DNA from: Bacteroidota bacterium | GTDB lineage: Bacteria; Bacteroidota; Bacteroidia; Cytophagales; Cyclobacteriaceae | Assembly: GCA_018266055.1 (NCBI GenBank) | Contig: JAFDYT010000019.1 | Coordinates: forward strand, 62,001-126,000 | Direction of reading: 5' to 3' | Length of the DNA stretch: 64,000 nt | Part shown: positions 14,874 to 23,979 of the stretch, one piece after another | Layout: the number at the start of each line of letters is the position of its first letter | Numbering within the stretch: the first letter of the stretch is position 1 | Notes under the pieces: generated by a model | Seen by the model: the letters and a program-made list of their open reading frames with translations, nothing else | The model's database searches: none | What the model was told of the DNA's origin: nothing | Position numbers and translations under genes: made by a program

Positions 14874-16805
14874 TTGACGTCGCACGATTGGCTGAAGAAA
14901 TATTGGGGACATTCTGCATTTCGCGCTCCGCAGGAAGAAGTGATAGAAGCTTCGTTGGCGGGAAAAGACGTGCTTGCCGTGTTACCCACCGGTGCCGGTA
15001 AATCCATCTGCTTTCAGGTAACTTCGCTGATGAAAGAAGGCGTGTGCATTGTCGTAACGCCGCTGATCGCGCTGATGCAAGATCAAGTACAGCAACTGAA
15101 GCGAAGAGGTATTGCCGCAACAGCCGTTCACTCCGGGTTGAATAGCCGCGAGATTGACATCGCACTTGACAATTGTGTGTACGGCAAAGAGAAGTTTCTC
15201 TATGTGTCGCCTGAGCGCTTACAGACTGAAATGTTTGTGGAGCGTTTTAAGAAAATGAACGTCAACCTCGTGGCCATCGACGAGGCGCATTGCATCTCAC
15301 AATGGGGTTATGATTTTCGTCCTCCGTATTTGTTGATTGCTTCGCTTCGCGAATTGAAGCCTGGTGTTCCGTTCATGGCCTTGACGGCGTCAGCCACTAA
15401 GCTGGTGCGCAACGACATTGTTGAAAAACTTCAGCTAAAATCTCCTTCCGTTTTTCTGAAAAGCTTTGCCAGAGAAAACCTGTCGCTGGTGGTACGCAAG
15501 ACAGAAACCAAAGAGAAGAAACTGCTGGAGATTCTGCGCAAAGTGCCGGGGCCAGGTATCGTATATGTTCGTTCGCGTAAAGCGACAGAAGTTATTGCCA
15601 AGTTGCTGGTGAGAAATTCAATTTCAGCCACGTTCTATCATGCCGGGCTGCCAGCCGACGAAAGGCTAAACCGCCAGCAGCAATGGATCAGCAACGAAGT
15701 TCGCGTGATGGTAGCCACCAATGCCTTTGGCATGGGCATCAACAAAGCCGATGTGCGCACGGTCGTTCATCTTGATCTTCCGGAAAGCATTGAATCGTAT
15801 TATCAGGAAGCTGGTCGCGCCGGCCGCGATGGCAAGCGAAGCTATGCTACCGTGATTTATCACGAGGCCGATGTGCTGAGTCTTCGTCATAAAACAGAAT
15901 TAGCGCAGCCTGACCTTGATTACCTGAAGACGATTTATCAGGCGCTGGCCAATCATTTTCAACTGGCCGAAGGAAGCAGCCAGGGCGAAGCCTTTGATTT
16001 CGACCTCGACAGATTTTCCAAACAGTATAACTTCAGTCCGGCGGCAGTTCATCCGGCGTTGAAGAAAATGGAAGAGTTCGGATTGATCCAGTTGAACGAA
16101 GGCTTTCATCGTCCTTCGCGCGTCCATTTTTCGATGGACAAAAAGCGCATGTACGAATTTCAGGTAGCCAATGCTCGGTTTGATCCGATTATAAAAATGA
16201 TGCTTCGTCTTTACGGCGCAGAGCTGTTTTCCGATTTCGTGGTGATCTCCGAAACTAATCTGGCGAGTGGCTTGAAACTTAGTTTACCAGAAGTGAAGCT
16301 GGAGTTGCAAAAGCTTCATCGGCTGCAGTTGCTGATCTACGAGCCGGCGTCCAACGCACCGCAGGTGGTCTTTGTATTGCCACGGCAGGATGCCGACCGG
16401 TTGCCCATTGAAAAGAAAGAGATGGACCGCCGCCGCGATCTTCATCTACAAAAGATGGAGTCGATGATTGAGTATGCCGAGCAGAACCATCGGTGCCGCA
16501 TGCAATTAATTCAGGAATACTTTGATGAAGTAACGTATCAAACCTGTGGCATTTGCGACGTGTGTCTTGAAAAGAAGAAGAGCACCAACCTTACACTGTT
16601 CAGCGATTACAGCGAGCAGATTGCTTATCTGTTGAATCAGAAGCCGATGCCCGTAGATGATCTGGAAACGGCCGTGGCACCTCGCGACAAAGAACTGTTT
16701 GTAGAAGTGGTGCGCGAGTTGGTCGATGCCGGTACGATTTACTACGATGACCATTGGATTCTTCACAAAAAGGAGGGGAGAGCGAAGGAACAAAAAAAAC
16801 GATAG
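14874..16805 (+). CDS. recQ: ATP-dependent DNA helicase RecQ
   Basis: A 643-residue superfamily-2 3'-5' helicase used in recombination repair and fork restart. Motifs in order: Walker A LPTGAGKS at 37-44, DEAH box in AIDEAHCISQWGYD near 135, TASATKLVRNDI, and motif VI QEAGRAGRDG near 310. The RecQ zinc site is present (a Cys near 541, then CGICDVC near 557-563), followed by a partial winged-helix region; there is no HRDC domain. The start must be the TTG at 14874: an in-frame stop lies at 14856-14858 and the next Met comes after Walker A. AAAGG just upstream is the likely ribosome site. Confidence 0.95.
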   Translation: MTSHDWLKKYWGHSAFRAPQEEVIEASLAGKDVLAVLPTGAGKSICFQVTSLMKEGVCIVVTPLIALMQDQVQQLKRRGIAATAVHSGLNSREIDIALDNCVYGKEKFLYVSPERLQTEMFVERFKKMNVNLVAIDEAHCISQWGYDFRPPYLLIASLRELKPGVPFMALTASATKLVRNDIVEKLQLKSPSVFLKSFARENLSLVVRKTETKEKKLLEILRKVPGPGIVYVRSRKATEVIAKLLVRNSISATFYHAGLPADERLNRQQQWISNEVRVMVATNAFGMGINKADVRTVVHLDLPESIESYYQEAGRAGRDGKRSYATVIYHEADVLSLRHKTELAQPDLDYLKTIYQALANHFQLAEGSSQGEAFDFDLDRFSKQYNFSPAAVHPALKKMEEFGLIQLNEGFHRPSRVHFSMDKKRMYEFQVANARFDPIIKMMLRLYGAELFSDFVVISETNLASGLKLSLPEVKLELQKLHRLQLLIYEPASNAPQVVFVLPRQDADRLPIEKKEMDRRRDLHLQKMESMIEYAEQNHRCRMQLIQEYFDEVTYQTCGICDVCLEKKKSTNLTLFSDYSEQIAYLLNQKPMPVDDLETAVAPRDKELFVEVVRELVDAGTIYYDDHWILHKKEGRAKEQKKR

Positions 16806-16838
16806 GGTGTTAATAAGTACTAAATTTGTACTCTGAAA

Positions 16839-18812
16839 ATGAACAACGTGAAGGATACCATTTCTCAGCTTCGTACGTATTGCAATAGCCTTACGGAATA
16901 TAGCCGCAGGAAAACCCGTGTAGTGACGATTGGCGATGTGCCCATGGGCGGCGACAACCCGATTCGCATTCAGTCGATGACGACCATTGATACGATGGAT
17001 ACGGTGGGATCGGTGGAGCAAACCATCCGCATGGTAGAGGCAGGATGCGAGTACGTGCGCATTACGGCGCCAAGCATTAAAGAAGCCCAGAATCTGGAAG
17101 AGATAAAAAAGGAATTGCGCAAGCGCGGATATACGGTGCCGCTTATCGCGGATATTCATTTTACACCCAATGCCGCCGAACTCGCCGCCCGCATCGTAGA
17201 GAAAGTGCGCGTGAATCCTGGCAATTATGCCGACAAAAAGAAATTCGAAGAGATAGAATACACCGATTCGGCGTATAACGAGGAGTTGGATCGCATCCGT
17301 CAGAAGTTTTCGCCGCTGGTAAAGATTTGTAAAGAGTACGGCACGGCCATGCGCATTGGTACCAACCACGGCTCGCTTTCCGACCGGATCATGAGCCGTT
17401 ACGGCGACACGCCACTTGGCATGGTAGAAAGTGCGCTGGAGTTTCTTCGCATTTGCGAAGACTTGCAGTTTTACAACATCGTGCTTTCCATGAAGGCCAG
17501 CAATCCGCAGGTGATGGTGCAGGCCTATCGTCTGCTGGTGCAGAAACTGGATGAAGAAAAATTCCAGCCTTATCCTTTACACCTCGGTGTGACCGAAGCC
17601 GGCGACGGCGAAGACGGACGTATAAAATCATCGGTTGGAATCGGGACATTGTTAGAGGATGGACTGGGTGATACTATTCGCGTTTCGCTGACGGAAGAAC
17701 CTGAAGCAGAAGTGCCGGTAGCCCAGCAATTGGCCCGCCGCTATACTTCAAGGAAGGCGAATCCTGTCATTCCAAAGATCACGCATTATCCGATCAATCC
17801 TTTTGAATACACCCGGCGCGCTTCACGCGAAGTAGCCAACGTTGGCGGGCATCAGGTGCCACGCGTGGTCGCTGATCTGTCAGCCAAAGAGAAAATCACT
17901 CCCGCGTCGCTTTACGCTCTGGGCTACCATTATTCTGTACCGCTCGACAAGTGGAATATTGCCGACAACGCCTGTGATTACATTTATGCCGGTGATGTGC
18001 CAGTGGATTTTGAAATTCCTGGAACGCTTGGAATCATTTACAACCACGCTACCTGGCTTTCTAAAAAGAATGACGTCAGGTCGTATCCGATTTTTACTGC
18101 CGAAGATTTTTTGAATGCTAATGAATTTTCAGATGAATTGAATTTTATCAGAATCGATATCAACGATTTGGGTGAAGCTCTACTTTCAAAATTGGATCAA
18201 CAGGCCAACTGCGTTTTGATCATCACGACAAGCAACGATCATGGCCTTGCCGAGCAGCGCCGGCTATTGGTTGAGTTGATAGAAGAGCAATGCAGTGTTC
18301 CTGTGATCATCCACAGAACGTACGAACATATTTCTGCTGAAGAGTTTCAGTTGTATGCAGCTACAGATCTTGGAGGGCTTTTGATTGATGGGTTAGGCGA
18401 CGGTATTTTTCTTTCGCCTCATACAGGTGTGTCAGACAAGATTGCCAACGAAACCGCGTTTAATATTCTGCAAGCGACACGTACCCGCATCTCCAAGACG
18501 GAATACATCTCGTGCCCGTCATGCGGAAGGACGCTCTTTGATTTGCAGGAAACCACGGCCAAGATCAGGGCCAGGACGAGCCACCTGAAAGGGATTAAGA
18601 TCGGGATCATGGGATGCATCGTCAACGGGCCAGGTGAAATGGCAGATGCCGACTATGGATATGTCGGTTCCGGCCCGGGACGCATCACTTTGTACCGAAG
18701 TAAAGACGTGGTGAAAAGGAATGTCCCTTCTGAACAAGCCGTAGATCTGCTCATCGGCCTGATAAAAGAAGACAACAATTGGGTAGAAGTAAGCGAAACT
18801 GTTAACTTGTAA
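16839..18812 (+). CDS. ispG: 4-hydroxy-3-methylbut-2-en-1-yl diphosphate synthase (long form)
   Basis: This enzyme catalyses the penultimate step of the MEP pathway, reductively opening methylerythritol cyclodiphosphate to HMBPP with a 4Fe-4S cluster. The TIM-barrel domain is clear (RKTRVVTIGDVPMGGDNP, IQSMTTIDTMD, KVRVNPGNYADK). The Fe-S domain has Cys-Pro-Ser-Cys near 558 and MGCIVNGPGEMADADYGYVG near 590-609. At 657 residues it is much longer than the roughly 370-residue E. coli enzyme; the extra part (about 290-540) is the inserted domain found in plant, chlamydial and Bacteroidota IspG. It starts 33 bp after recQ, and a small membrane protein follows after 3 bp. Confidence 0.96.
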   Translation: MNNVKDTISQLRTYCNSLTEYSRRKTRVVTIGDVPMGGDNPIRIQSMTTIDTMDTVGSVEQTIRMVEAGCEYVRITAPSIKEAQNLEEIKKELRKRGYTVPLIADIHFTPNAAELAARIVEKVRVNPGNYADKKKFEEIEYTDSAYNEELDRIRQKFSPLVKICKEYGTAMRIGTNHGSLSDRIMSRYGDTPLGMVESALEFLRICEDLQFYNIVLSMKASNPQVMVQAYRLLVQKLDEEKFQPYPLHLGVTEAGDGEDGRIKSSVGIGTLLEDGLGDTIRVSLTEEPEAEVPVAQQLARRYTSRKANPVIPKITHYPINPFEYTRRASREVANVGGHQVPRVVADLSAKEKITPASLYALGYHYSVPLDKWNIADNACDYIYAGDVPVDFEIPGTLGIIYNHATWLSKKNDVRSYPIFTAEDFLNANEFSDELNFIRIDINDLGEALLSKLDQQANCVLIITTSNDHGLAEQRRLLVELIEEQCSVPVIIHRTYEHISAEEFQLYAATDLGGLLIDGLGDGIFLSPHTGVSDKIANETAFNILQATRTRISKTEYISCPSCGRTLFDLQETTAKIRARTSHLKGIKIGIMGCIVNGPGEMADADYGYVGSGPGRITLYRSKDVVKRNVPSEQAVDLLIGLIKEDNNWVEVSETVNL

Positions 18813-18815
18813 GTC

Positions 18816-19016
18816 ATGGAAAATCAGGAAGCAAAAAAGAAACTATCGGTGAAGGAATTTTTCTCGCTCGGAGAAGTGGGCGGCTATTTTTTCAGAAAGA
18901 AAGATCCCAACCGTCCTTCGAACATCAACCTTACCATGATGCATGGGGTGAATAAAATTTCCATCGTCATTTTCTTGCTGGGTGTGTTGTTCATCATACT
19001 CAAACGCCTGCTGTGA
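18816..19016 (+). CDS. Small single-helix membrane protein, possibly DUF6728-like
   Basis: A 66-residue protein starting 3 bp after the ispG stop, so almost certainly co-translated with it. Residues 1-45 are soluble and basic (FFSLGEVGGYFFRKKDPNRP, then INLTMMHGVNKIS), and 46-64 form one membrane helix (ISIVIFLLGVLFIILKRLL region). The conserved-looking FFRKKDP and MMHGVNKIS blocks recall small DUF6728-type proteins of Bacteroidota, though I am recalling this without a search. Its last codons overlap the start of the next gene. Confidence 0.75.
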   Translation: MENQEAKKKLSVKEFFSLGEVGGYFFRKKDPNRPSNINLTMMHGVNKISIVIFLLGVLFIILKRLL

Positions 19017-19366
19017 ACCTCGAATCATTCAGGGAGTTTTGCCTGAAAAAGCCGGGAGCCAGAGAAGAGTTTCCATTTGGTGAAGAGACGATGGTATTCA
19101 AAGTAGCGGGTAAAATGTTTGCTCTTACGGATGTTGAGACGTTTGCCAGTATTAACCTGAAATGCGACCCAGAAGTGGCTGTGGAACTCAGAGAACAATA
19201 CCCATCGGTGCAGCCCGGCTATCACATGAACAAGAAGCATTGGAATACTGTCCTTATGGATGGAAGTATTCCTGATCGGTTGGTCAGGGAGTGGATTGAC
19301 GGCTCGTACAATCTGGTGGCTCCTCGCGCAAAAGCAAGCAAAAAGAAGACACCGAAGAAAAAATGA
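19013..19366 (+). CDS. MmcQ/YjbR family protein
   Basis: A 117-residue protein of the YjbR/CyaY-like fold, a family annotated as DNA-binding from its structure. Family motifs: FCLKKPGAREEFPFGEET near residue 9, VFKVAGKMFAL, the aspartate-rich INLKCDPE near 46, and HMNKKHWNTVLMDGSIPD near 69. It begins at a GTG whose last bases overlap the TGA of the upstream membrane-protein gene (GTGA), indicating translational coupling. The C-terminal ten residues are lysine-rich (KASKKKTPKKK), which could help bind nucleic acid. Confidence 0.86.
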   Translation: MNLESFREFCLKKPGAREEFPFGEETMVFKVAGKMFALTDVETFASINLKCDPEVAVELREQYPSVQPGYHMNKKHWNTVLMDGSIPDRLVREWIDGSYNLVAPRAKASKKKTPKKK

Positions 19367-19466
19367 GTTTGGGGGTCTGTTCGTTATTGAGAAGTTACAT
19401 TTTTTAGGTGACTCGGATTACTTAAGTTAATTTTTTACTTTTACAGATTGTGATCGTCCATTTGGA

Positions 19467-20342
19467 ATGACCCGGGCCTTATTCTTACTCCTTGCGTGTC
19501 TTTTCGCGCTGGTTGGCTGCAATACCCAACGGACGATTTGCCCTGCCTATCAAAGTGCTTTCATATTCGACAAGTCCGCGGAGCGAAAGACGTTTTTGGT
19601 CTATAACGACGACAAAAACCAGCCTCAGGAAGTATTGGCCAGCAACAGCAAAACCCTTAATCTTCCACCGCGTGACTCCTCGTGGGATAAGAGCGTAGTG
19701 ATACCTGCTCCGTCATTGCCGATTGAGCGCCGTGTAAAAAAAGACCGTTACTTATTGCTTCCGAACAAGACTTATCGCAAGGCATTGCGCGCCTTGCAGA
19801 CGGTGCCGATGAAGGCAGTTTATCCGAAGAAAGTTGATGATTCTTTGGCCACCAAGAAGGCGCTTGACAGTGCAGCCCGGAGTGTAACCGATACGATCAC
19901 TTCGGTAGCGGCAGATACCTCTTCTTCACAACCCAAAGGAGACAGCGTGTATGTGATTACCAAAGAGAAGGAGAAATTCAACGTGGATCAGGATAATTAC
20001 ATGTGGTACTTCCGCGACATTCTGGTGTTGCCCGATGTGAAATTGGCGATGGAGGAGTCGAAAAATGAGAAGTCGGAGGCTGGAGCTGCGACATCTAAAA
20101 CGAAGCAAGGATTCTTCCAGAAATTGAAAGGTATTTTTAAGAAAAAGCCGAAAGCGAAAAGCGATTCCACGCAAGTAGTTCAGGAAGAAGTCAATCCGAC
20201 GGATTCAACTTCTACCGAAAAGAAACCTGATGTACCTAAAAAGAAAAAAGGGCTTGGCGGATTATTCGGCAAGAAATCAAAAGCTCCGGCAACAGCTCCG
20301 AAGAAACCGGAAGGAAAGAAAGAAGAAGACGATGGTTTTTAA
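19467..20342 (+). CDS. Lysine-rich lipoprotein, function unknown
   Basis: A 291-residue protein with a strong lipoprotein signal: hydrophobic LFLLLACLFALVGC with Cys18 after Leu-Val-Gly. The N-terminal half (CPAYQSAFIFDKSAERKTF) recalls uncharacterised Bacteroidota lipoproteins; the C-terminal third is low complexity and rich in lysine (KGIFKKKPKAKSD, PKKKKGLGGLFGKKSKAP), ending in KEEDDGF. Such a basic tail could contact lipopolysaccharide or peptidoglycan, but that is inference. The Kir-type channel gene follows after 80 bp on the same strand. No enzyme motif is visible. Confidence 0.72.
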   Translation: MTRALFLLLACLFALVGCNTQRTICPAYQSAFIFDKSAERKTFLVYNDDKNQPQEVLASNSKTLNLPPRDSSWDKSVVIPAPSLPIERRVKKDRYLLLPNKTYRKALRALQTVPMKAVYPKKVDDSLATKKALDSAARSVTDTITSVAADTSSSQPKGDSVYVITKEKEKFNVDQDNYMWYFRDILVLPDVKLAMEESKNEKSEAGAATSKTKQGFFQKLKGIFKKKPKAKSDSTQVVQEEVNPTDSTSTEKKPDVPKKKKGLGGLFGKKSKAPATAPKKPEGKKEEDDGF

Positions 20343-20422
20343 AACCTCAATCTGACAGTGAAGGAGGAATAGTGACGTTTATTTTCAATACCAATTTTTA
20401 ACAGAAAATCTTAGTAAGACCT

Positions 20423-21388
20423 ATGGCAAGACTTCGGTCGATTAATCCATTTTCGAAAGTAAATAACGACACTGGTTTTGGTGTCAATGATAATTACGGA
20501 GGGCGCTTCATCAACCGCGACGGCACCTTTAACATCCGCAAGGAAGGGCACAGTTTCTGGGAAAGGTTCAGTGTGTTTCATAGTATGCTTAATCTGCCGC
20601 TTTGGAAATTCATCGTGGTGATCGTCACCTTTTTTATCGGAGCTAATCTATTATTCACCATGATTTATTTGGCGCTTGGCGCCGATCAGTTTGTAGGTCT
20701 GATAGCCGATAACCGCTGGAAGGAAATCAAGGAAATCTATTTCTTTTCTACTCAGACTTTTACCACCGTAGGTTACGGCAGAGTGAATCCGCTGGGCGAC
20801 GGCGCTAATTTTGTGGCGTCCATTGAAGCGATGTGTGGCTTTATTTCTTTCGCCATTGTAACGGGTTTGATTTACGGTCGTTTTGCAAAACCTACATCCT
20901 TTTTAATGTTCAGCGAGCACGCTGTGATTGCGCCGTACAAGGAAGGAACTGGCTTGATGTTTCGCTTTGCATCGTACAAAGACAACCATACGCTTACTGA
21001 TGTAGACATCCGTGTAAACGCAGCCCTTCAGGTACAGGAAAATGGGAAATCGATTTACAAATTTTACGACCTTACTCTAGAACGAAGCAAGGTGGACAGC
21101 CTGCCCATGAACTGGACGGTGGTGCATCCCATCGATGATAAAAGCCCGTTGATTGGATTTACGGAAGAAGACATCAAGAACGCTGACCTCGAGGTGTATG
21201 TGTTGATCCGAGGCTTCGATGATGTGTTTTCGAATTTTGTACTACGCCGTACATCCTACACCTACAACGAGATTATGTTCAATCGCAAATTCGTTCCGAT
21301 GTATCGGGAAAGTGAAGATGGTAAAACAACCATACTTGAGCTCCATAAGCTCAACGCCCACAAGCCTGTGCTCGAAAAGGTAAGTTAA
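20423..21388 (+). CDS. Inward-rectifier (Kir-type) potassium channel
   Basis: A 321-residue two-helix potassium channel of the KirBac group. The outer helix is at about 60-82, the pore loop at 105-120 carries the selectivity filter TTVGYGR, and the inner helix is at about 130-152. Residues 160-310 are the cytoplasmic immunoglobulin-like domain (FRFASYKDNHTLTDVDIRV, and a C-terminal VLRRTSYTYNEIMFN). A pre-helix segment (FNIRKEGHSFWERFSVFHSM) precedes the first helix, as in KirBac proteins. It should pass K+ with gating from its cytoplasmic domain. It ends 8 bp before the converging OmpA gene. Confidence 0.93.
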   Translation: MARLRSINPFSKVNNDTGFGVNDNYGGRFINRDGTFNIRKEGHSFWERFSVFHSMLNLPLWKFIVVIVTFFIGANLLFTMIYLALGADQFVGLIADNRWKEIKEIYFFSTQTFTTVGYGRVNPLGDGANFVASIEAMCGFISFAIVTGLIYGRFAKPTSFLMFSEHAVIAPYKEGTGLMFRFASYKDNHTLTDVDIRVNAALQVQENGKSIYKFYDLTLERSKVDSLPMNWTVVHPIDDKSPLIGFTEEDIKNADLEVYVLIRGFDDVFSNFVLRRTSYTYNEIMFNRKFVPMYRESEDGKTTILELHKLNAHKPVLEKVS

Positions 21389-21396
21389 ATCGGCGA

Positions 21397-23709
21397 TTAC
21401 TTTACGCCAACAATCCGGACTTCCACGCGACGTCCTTCTTCTTGCGAAGTAGTTTGGTCTTTGGTGGCACCATAGCCTTTGGCTACAATGCGTCGGCGAA
21501 CGATTCCTTTGTGATTGAAATAGTCGAGCACGGCAATGGCACGTTTATTCGAAATCTCGCGATTCGCTTCTTCACTTCCTTCCGACGAAGCAAATCCGGA
21601 TATCTCAATTCCCAAGCCAGGATTCGCGTTAAGCACTTGCATCAACTCATCCAGAGGCGCATTGTATTGTTCTTTCAGATCGCTTTTGCCTTGATCGAAG
21701 AAGACCTTTACAAACTTGGCTAGTAATGCTTTGTCGTAGGAGACGGTCTTGGCCGACTCACCCTTTAGACGGATCGCTTCTTCGCTAAAGTTCATCGTCG
21801 GTAAAGAGAGTACGGTTTTACCTTCCACCTGTTTTTGCTCAAACTTGCTTTCGTCGCTTTCATCGTAATAGTAGGTGCGGGCAGCTACTTCAATTTTGGA
21901 ATTCTCTTTTTCATTGAAGTTTACTGATTCGATTGGGTTTTCGTGTTCAATCAGACTGACCAGGTATTTGATGCCTTCCTGATCGTTGGCGGCCATGAGG
22001 TCAAGCATCATGTCGTACGGGTCAACGCTTCCGCTTTTCACCAATTGGGCTTCGTGCGTTTTACGCAATTCGGTTTTCACGTCTTGTTGGGTATCGTAAA
22101 AGGCGTTTTTCACCAACACTTCCTGACCCACCACTACATCAAATTGCTTGATGGTTTTCAAGCTGATCTGTTGATACAGTTCATAGAAGTAATCCTGATT
22201 GGGAATATTTACGTTGATCGTATAAGGAAGGAACCCTTCCGATTCGATAACGATGTCATAATTTTTTGCAGGAGGGAGGATGATGAGATAATCGCCGGTT
22301 TTAGGATCTGGATCGTATACGAACTCTACGTCTTTCTTCGTTTCCTTGTCGATCACATACATTTTAGTCGGAATAGTCTTTCCAGTCTCAGCATTGAGAA
22401 TCCGCCCTTTCACCATGGTTAGCGGCACAGTCGATGCGTTCTCCGGCATGTCTATATAATAAATGTCTTGCGCCCCCTGACCCCCTTTGCGGTCAGACGA
22501 GAAATACGCACGCTTGCCGTCAGCGAGTAAAGTAAAGTAGTTGTCGTTGGCCGTGGTATTGATCGGGTAGCCCATGTTTTCCGGGCGGCACCATTTGCCT
22601 CCTGACAATCGTGTTTTGAAAATGTCGTTGCCGCCCATGGTGCTGTGACCATCGGAGGTAAAGAATAGGGTTTTCTGATCGGGATGAATGAAAGGAGCAT
22701 CTTCGTTAGCGGCTGTGTTTACTTCAGGGCCCAGGTTTACAGGCATTCCCCATTTGCCATCGGCCTTAAGTTCAGTCTTCCAAATGTCCAACCCTCCGCG
22801 GCCGCCGGTTCTGTCGCTGGCAAAGTAGATGGTTTTGCCGTCGGGGGTAATGCTGCAGGTGGTTTCCATGGAGCCATGTGCATTGATGCTTCCTGCCAGT
22901 AAGGTTGGTTTCGACCACCCATCACCGTCTTTCATGATTTGATAAAGACTTCCGGGGTCAGTGCTTCCGCCGATGAAGATCATCATTTTTTGCCCGTCAG
23001 GCGATATTCCCGCTGTGCCTACGTTGTATTCTGAGGCAATGGGTATGATTGTCGGTTCAGTCCATGCGCCAGACTTGTTGTAGGACACGAATATCTCTTC
23101 AATGAACTTGTCCGCAGACCGGGTACGGCCCGTATTGGGGCGCAATGCTGTATAGGCAATAATGCTCTCGTCGGCCGAAACCGTGGGGTTGTATTCGGTG
23201 TATTTGCTATTCACAGCAGTGCCAAAACTGTGCACTGTAAAATTGCGCGGAACACCCATGAACGAAATAGCCCGATGACAGATTTCGATGGCTTTGTCGG
23301 CATTGGCTTTGGCCTTGGGATCGGCTTTATTGGCATTTTTATAAAAAGTGAAACTCTCTAGCGCTTTGTCCAGCTGCTCGTTTTTCATGTACAAATACCC
23401 AAGATCGTAAGGCAGAATCGTTGACGACAGCACCTTTCCTTCTTTCAATGCTTTTTCGAAGAAGGGGATGCCTTTTACCTGATCATCAATGTTTTGCTGT
23501 TTTTGATAGCAAACTCCGGTTTGGTAGAAGGCCAACGGATCTTTAACACCGGATTGAATTGCCTCCAGAAATAGCGGCAGGGCTTTGTCGTAACTCTTAA
23601 TGGTAAACAAGCGCTGGGCCTCTGCAAGCTTTTTAGTGTCTTGCGCAAAGCCGTTGACGCTCAGCGCCAAAAACAGAAGGATCAGAATGGAGTTTTTGAA
23701 TTGTGCCAT
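21397..23709 (-). CDS. PorE-like OmpA family protein (TPR, beta-propeller, CRD, OmpA C-domain)
   Basis: A 770-residue exported protein with a signal peptide ending at FAQ (about residue 23) and no lipobox. Domain order: tetratricopeptide repeats (about 25-150), a PD40-type beta-propeller (about 165-420; GKTIYFASDRTGGRGGLDIW, GKRAYFSSDRKGGQGAQDIY), a carboxypeptidase-regulatory-like domain (about 430-500), a linker, and a peptidoglycan-binding OmpA domain (about 655-770; IEISGFASSEGSEEANREIS, RRVEVRIVGVK). This is the same order as PorE of the type IX secretion system, though PorE is a lipoprotein and such architectures have many paralogues. It is transcribed away from the operon that encodes a T9SS cargo. 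Confidence 0.88.
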   Translation of the reverse strand: MAQFKNSILILLFLALSVNGFAQDTKKLAEAQRLFTIKSYDKALPLFLEAIQSGVKDPLAFYQTGVCYQKQQNIDDQVKGIPFFEKALKEGKVLSSTILPYDLGYLYMKNEQLDKALESFTFYKNANKADPKAKANADKAIEICHRAISFMGVPRNFTVHSFGTAVNSKYTEYNPTVSADESIIAYTALRPNTGRTRSADKFIEEIFVSYNKSGAWTEPTIIPIASEYNVGTAGISPDGQKMMIFIGGSTDPGSLYQIMKDGDGWSKPTLLAGSINAHGSMETTCSITPDGKTIYFASDRTGGRGGLDIWKTELKADGKWGMPVNLGPEVNTAANEDAPFIHPDQKTLFFTSDGHSTMGGNDIFKTRLSGGKWCRPENMGYPINTTANDNYFTLLADGKRAYFSSDRKGGQGAQDIYYIDMPENASTVPLTMVKGRILNAETGKTIPTKMYVIDKETKKDVEFVYDPDPKTGDYLIILPPAKNYDIVIESEGFLPYTINVNIPNQDYFYELYQQISLKTIKQFDVVVGQEVLVKNAFYDTQQDVKTELRKTHEAQLVKSGSVDPYDMMLDLMAANDQEGIKYLVSLIEHENPIESVNFNEKENSKIEVAARTYYYDESDESKFEQKQVEGKTVLSLPTMNFSEEAIRLKGESAKTVSYDKALLAKFVKVFFDQGKSDLKEQYNAPLDELMQVLNANPGLGIEISGFASSEGSEEANREISNKRAIAVLDYFNHKGIVRRRIVAKGYGATKDQTTSQEEGRRVEVRIVGVK

Positions 23710-23979
23710 GGTAGTTTAAAAAATTATGCAAAACTGTCTTATTTAAATCATGCCCTTTTTACTTATAAAACTTTATTCCTTATGATGTAAGGAATTTTCG
23801 ACAAGCCGAAATTTTCCGGAAGCTCCTAATCCGTCAAAGTTATTAACAATTAATTAATTCTTAAGAAAAGTCAAGAATTCGAGGATTAGACAACGAGTTG
23901 ACTAAAATCACACGATCATGTGAATATCTTGGAATTCTCGCCAAATTGTGCCAGATTTAACGGTTAAACCCAAAAAACC
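23710..23979. other. Divergent intergenic region, 270 bp
   Basis: This gap separates the 5' ends of the PorE-like gene and the six-gene operon, so it should hold both promoters. It is AT-rich. A perfect 8-bp inverted repeat is at 23775-23795 (listed separately). I also see CAAAGTTA at 23835-23842, the minus-strand form of the Bacteroidota -7 element TAnnTTTG, but no -33 element at the right distance. I find no coding sequence. Confidence 0.5.
23775..23795. promoter_or_regulatory. Inverted repeat ATTCCTTA-N5-TAAGGAAT in divergent promoter region
   Basis: Perfect 8-bp arms with a 5-bp centre, 66 bp upstream of the PorE-like start and 185 bp upstream of the operon start. As it precedes both genes it is not a terminator for either; an operator, or a leader hairpin for the minus-strand gene, is more likely. 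Confidence 0.4.

Noticed and set aside
14278-15165. Long minus-strand frame opposite the peroxiredoxin-like and recQ genes
   Set aside because: No family resemblance, and it lies opposite two well-supported genes; a shadow frame.
16506-17369. 287-codon minus-strand frame opposite recQ and ispG
   Set aside because: Its translation is a shadow of conserved coding sequence on the other strand.
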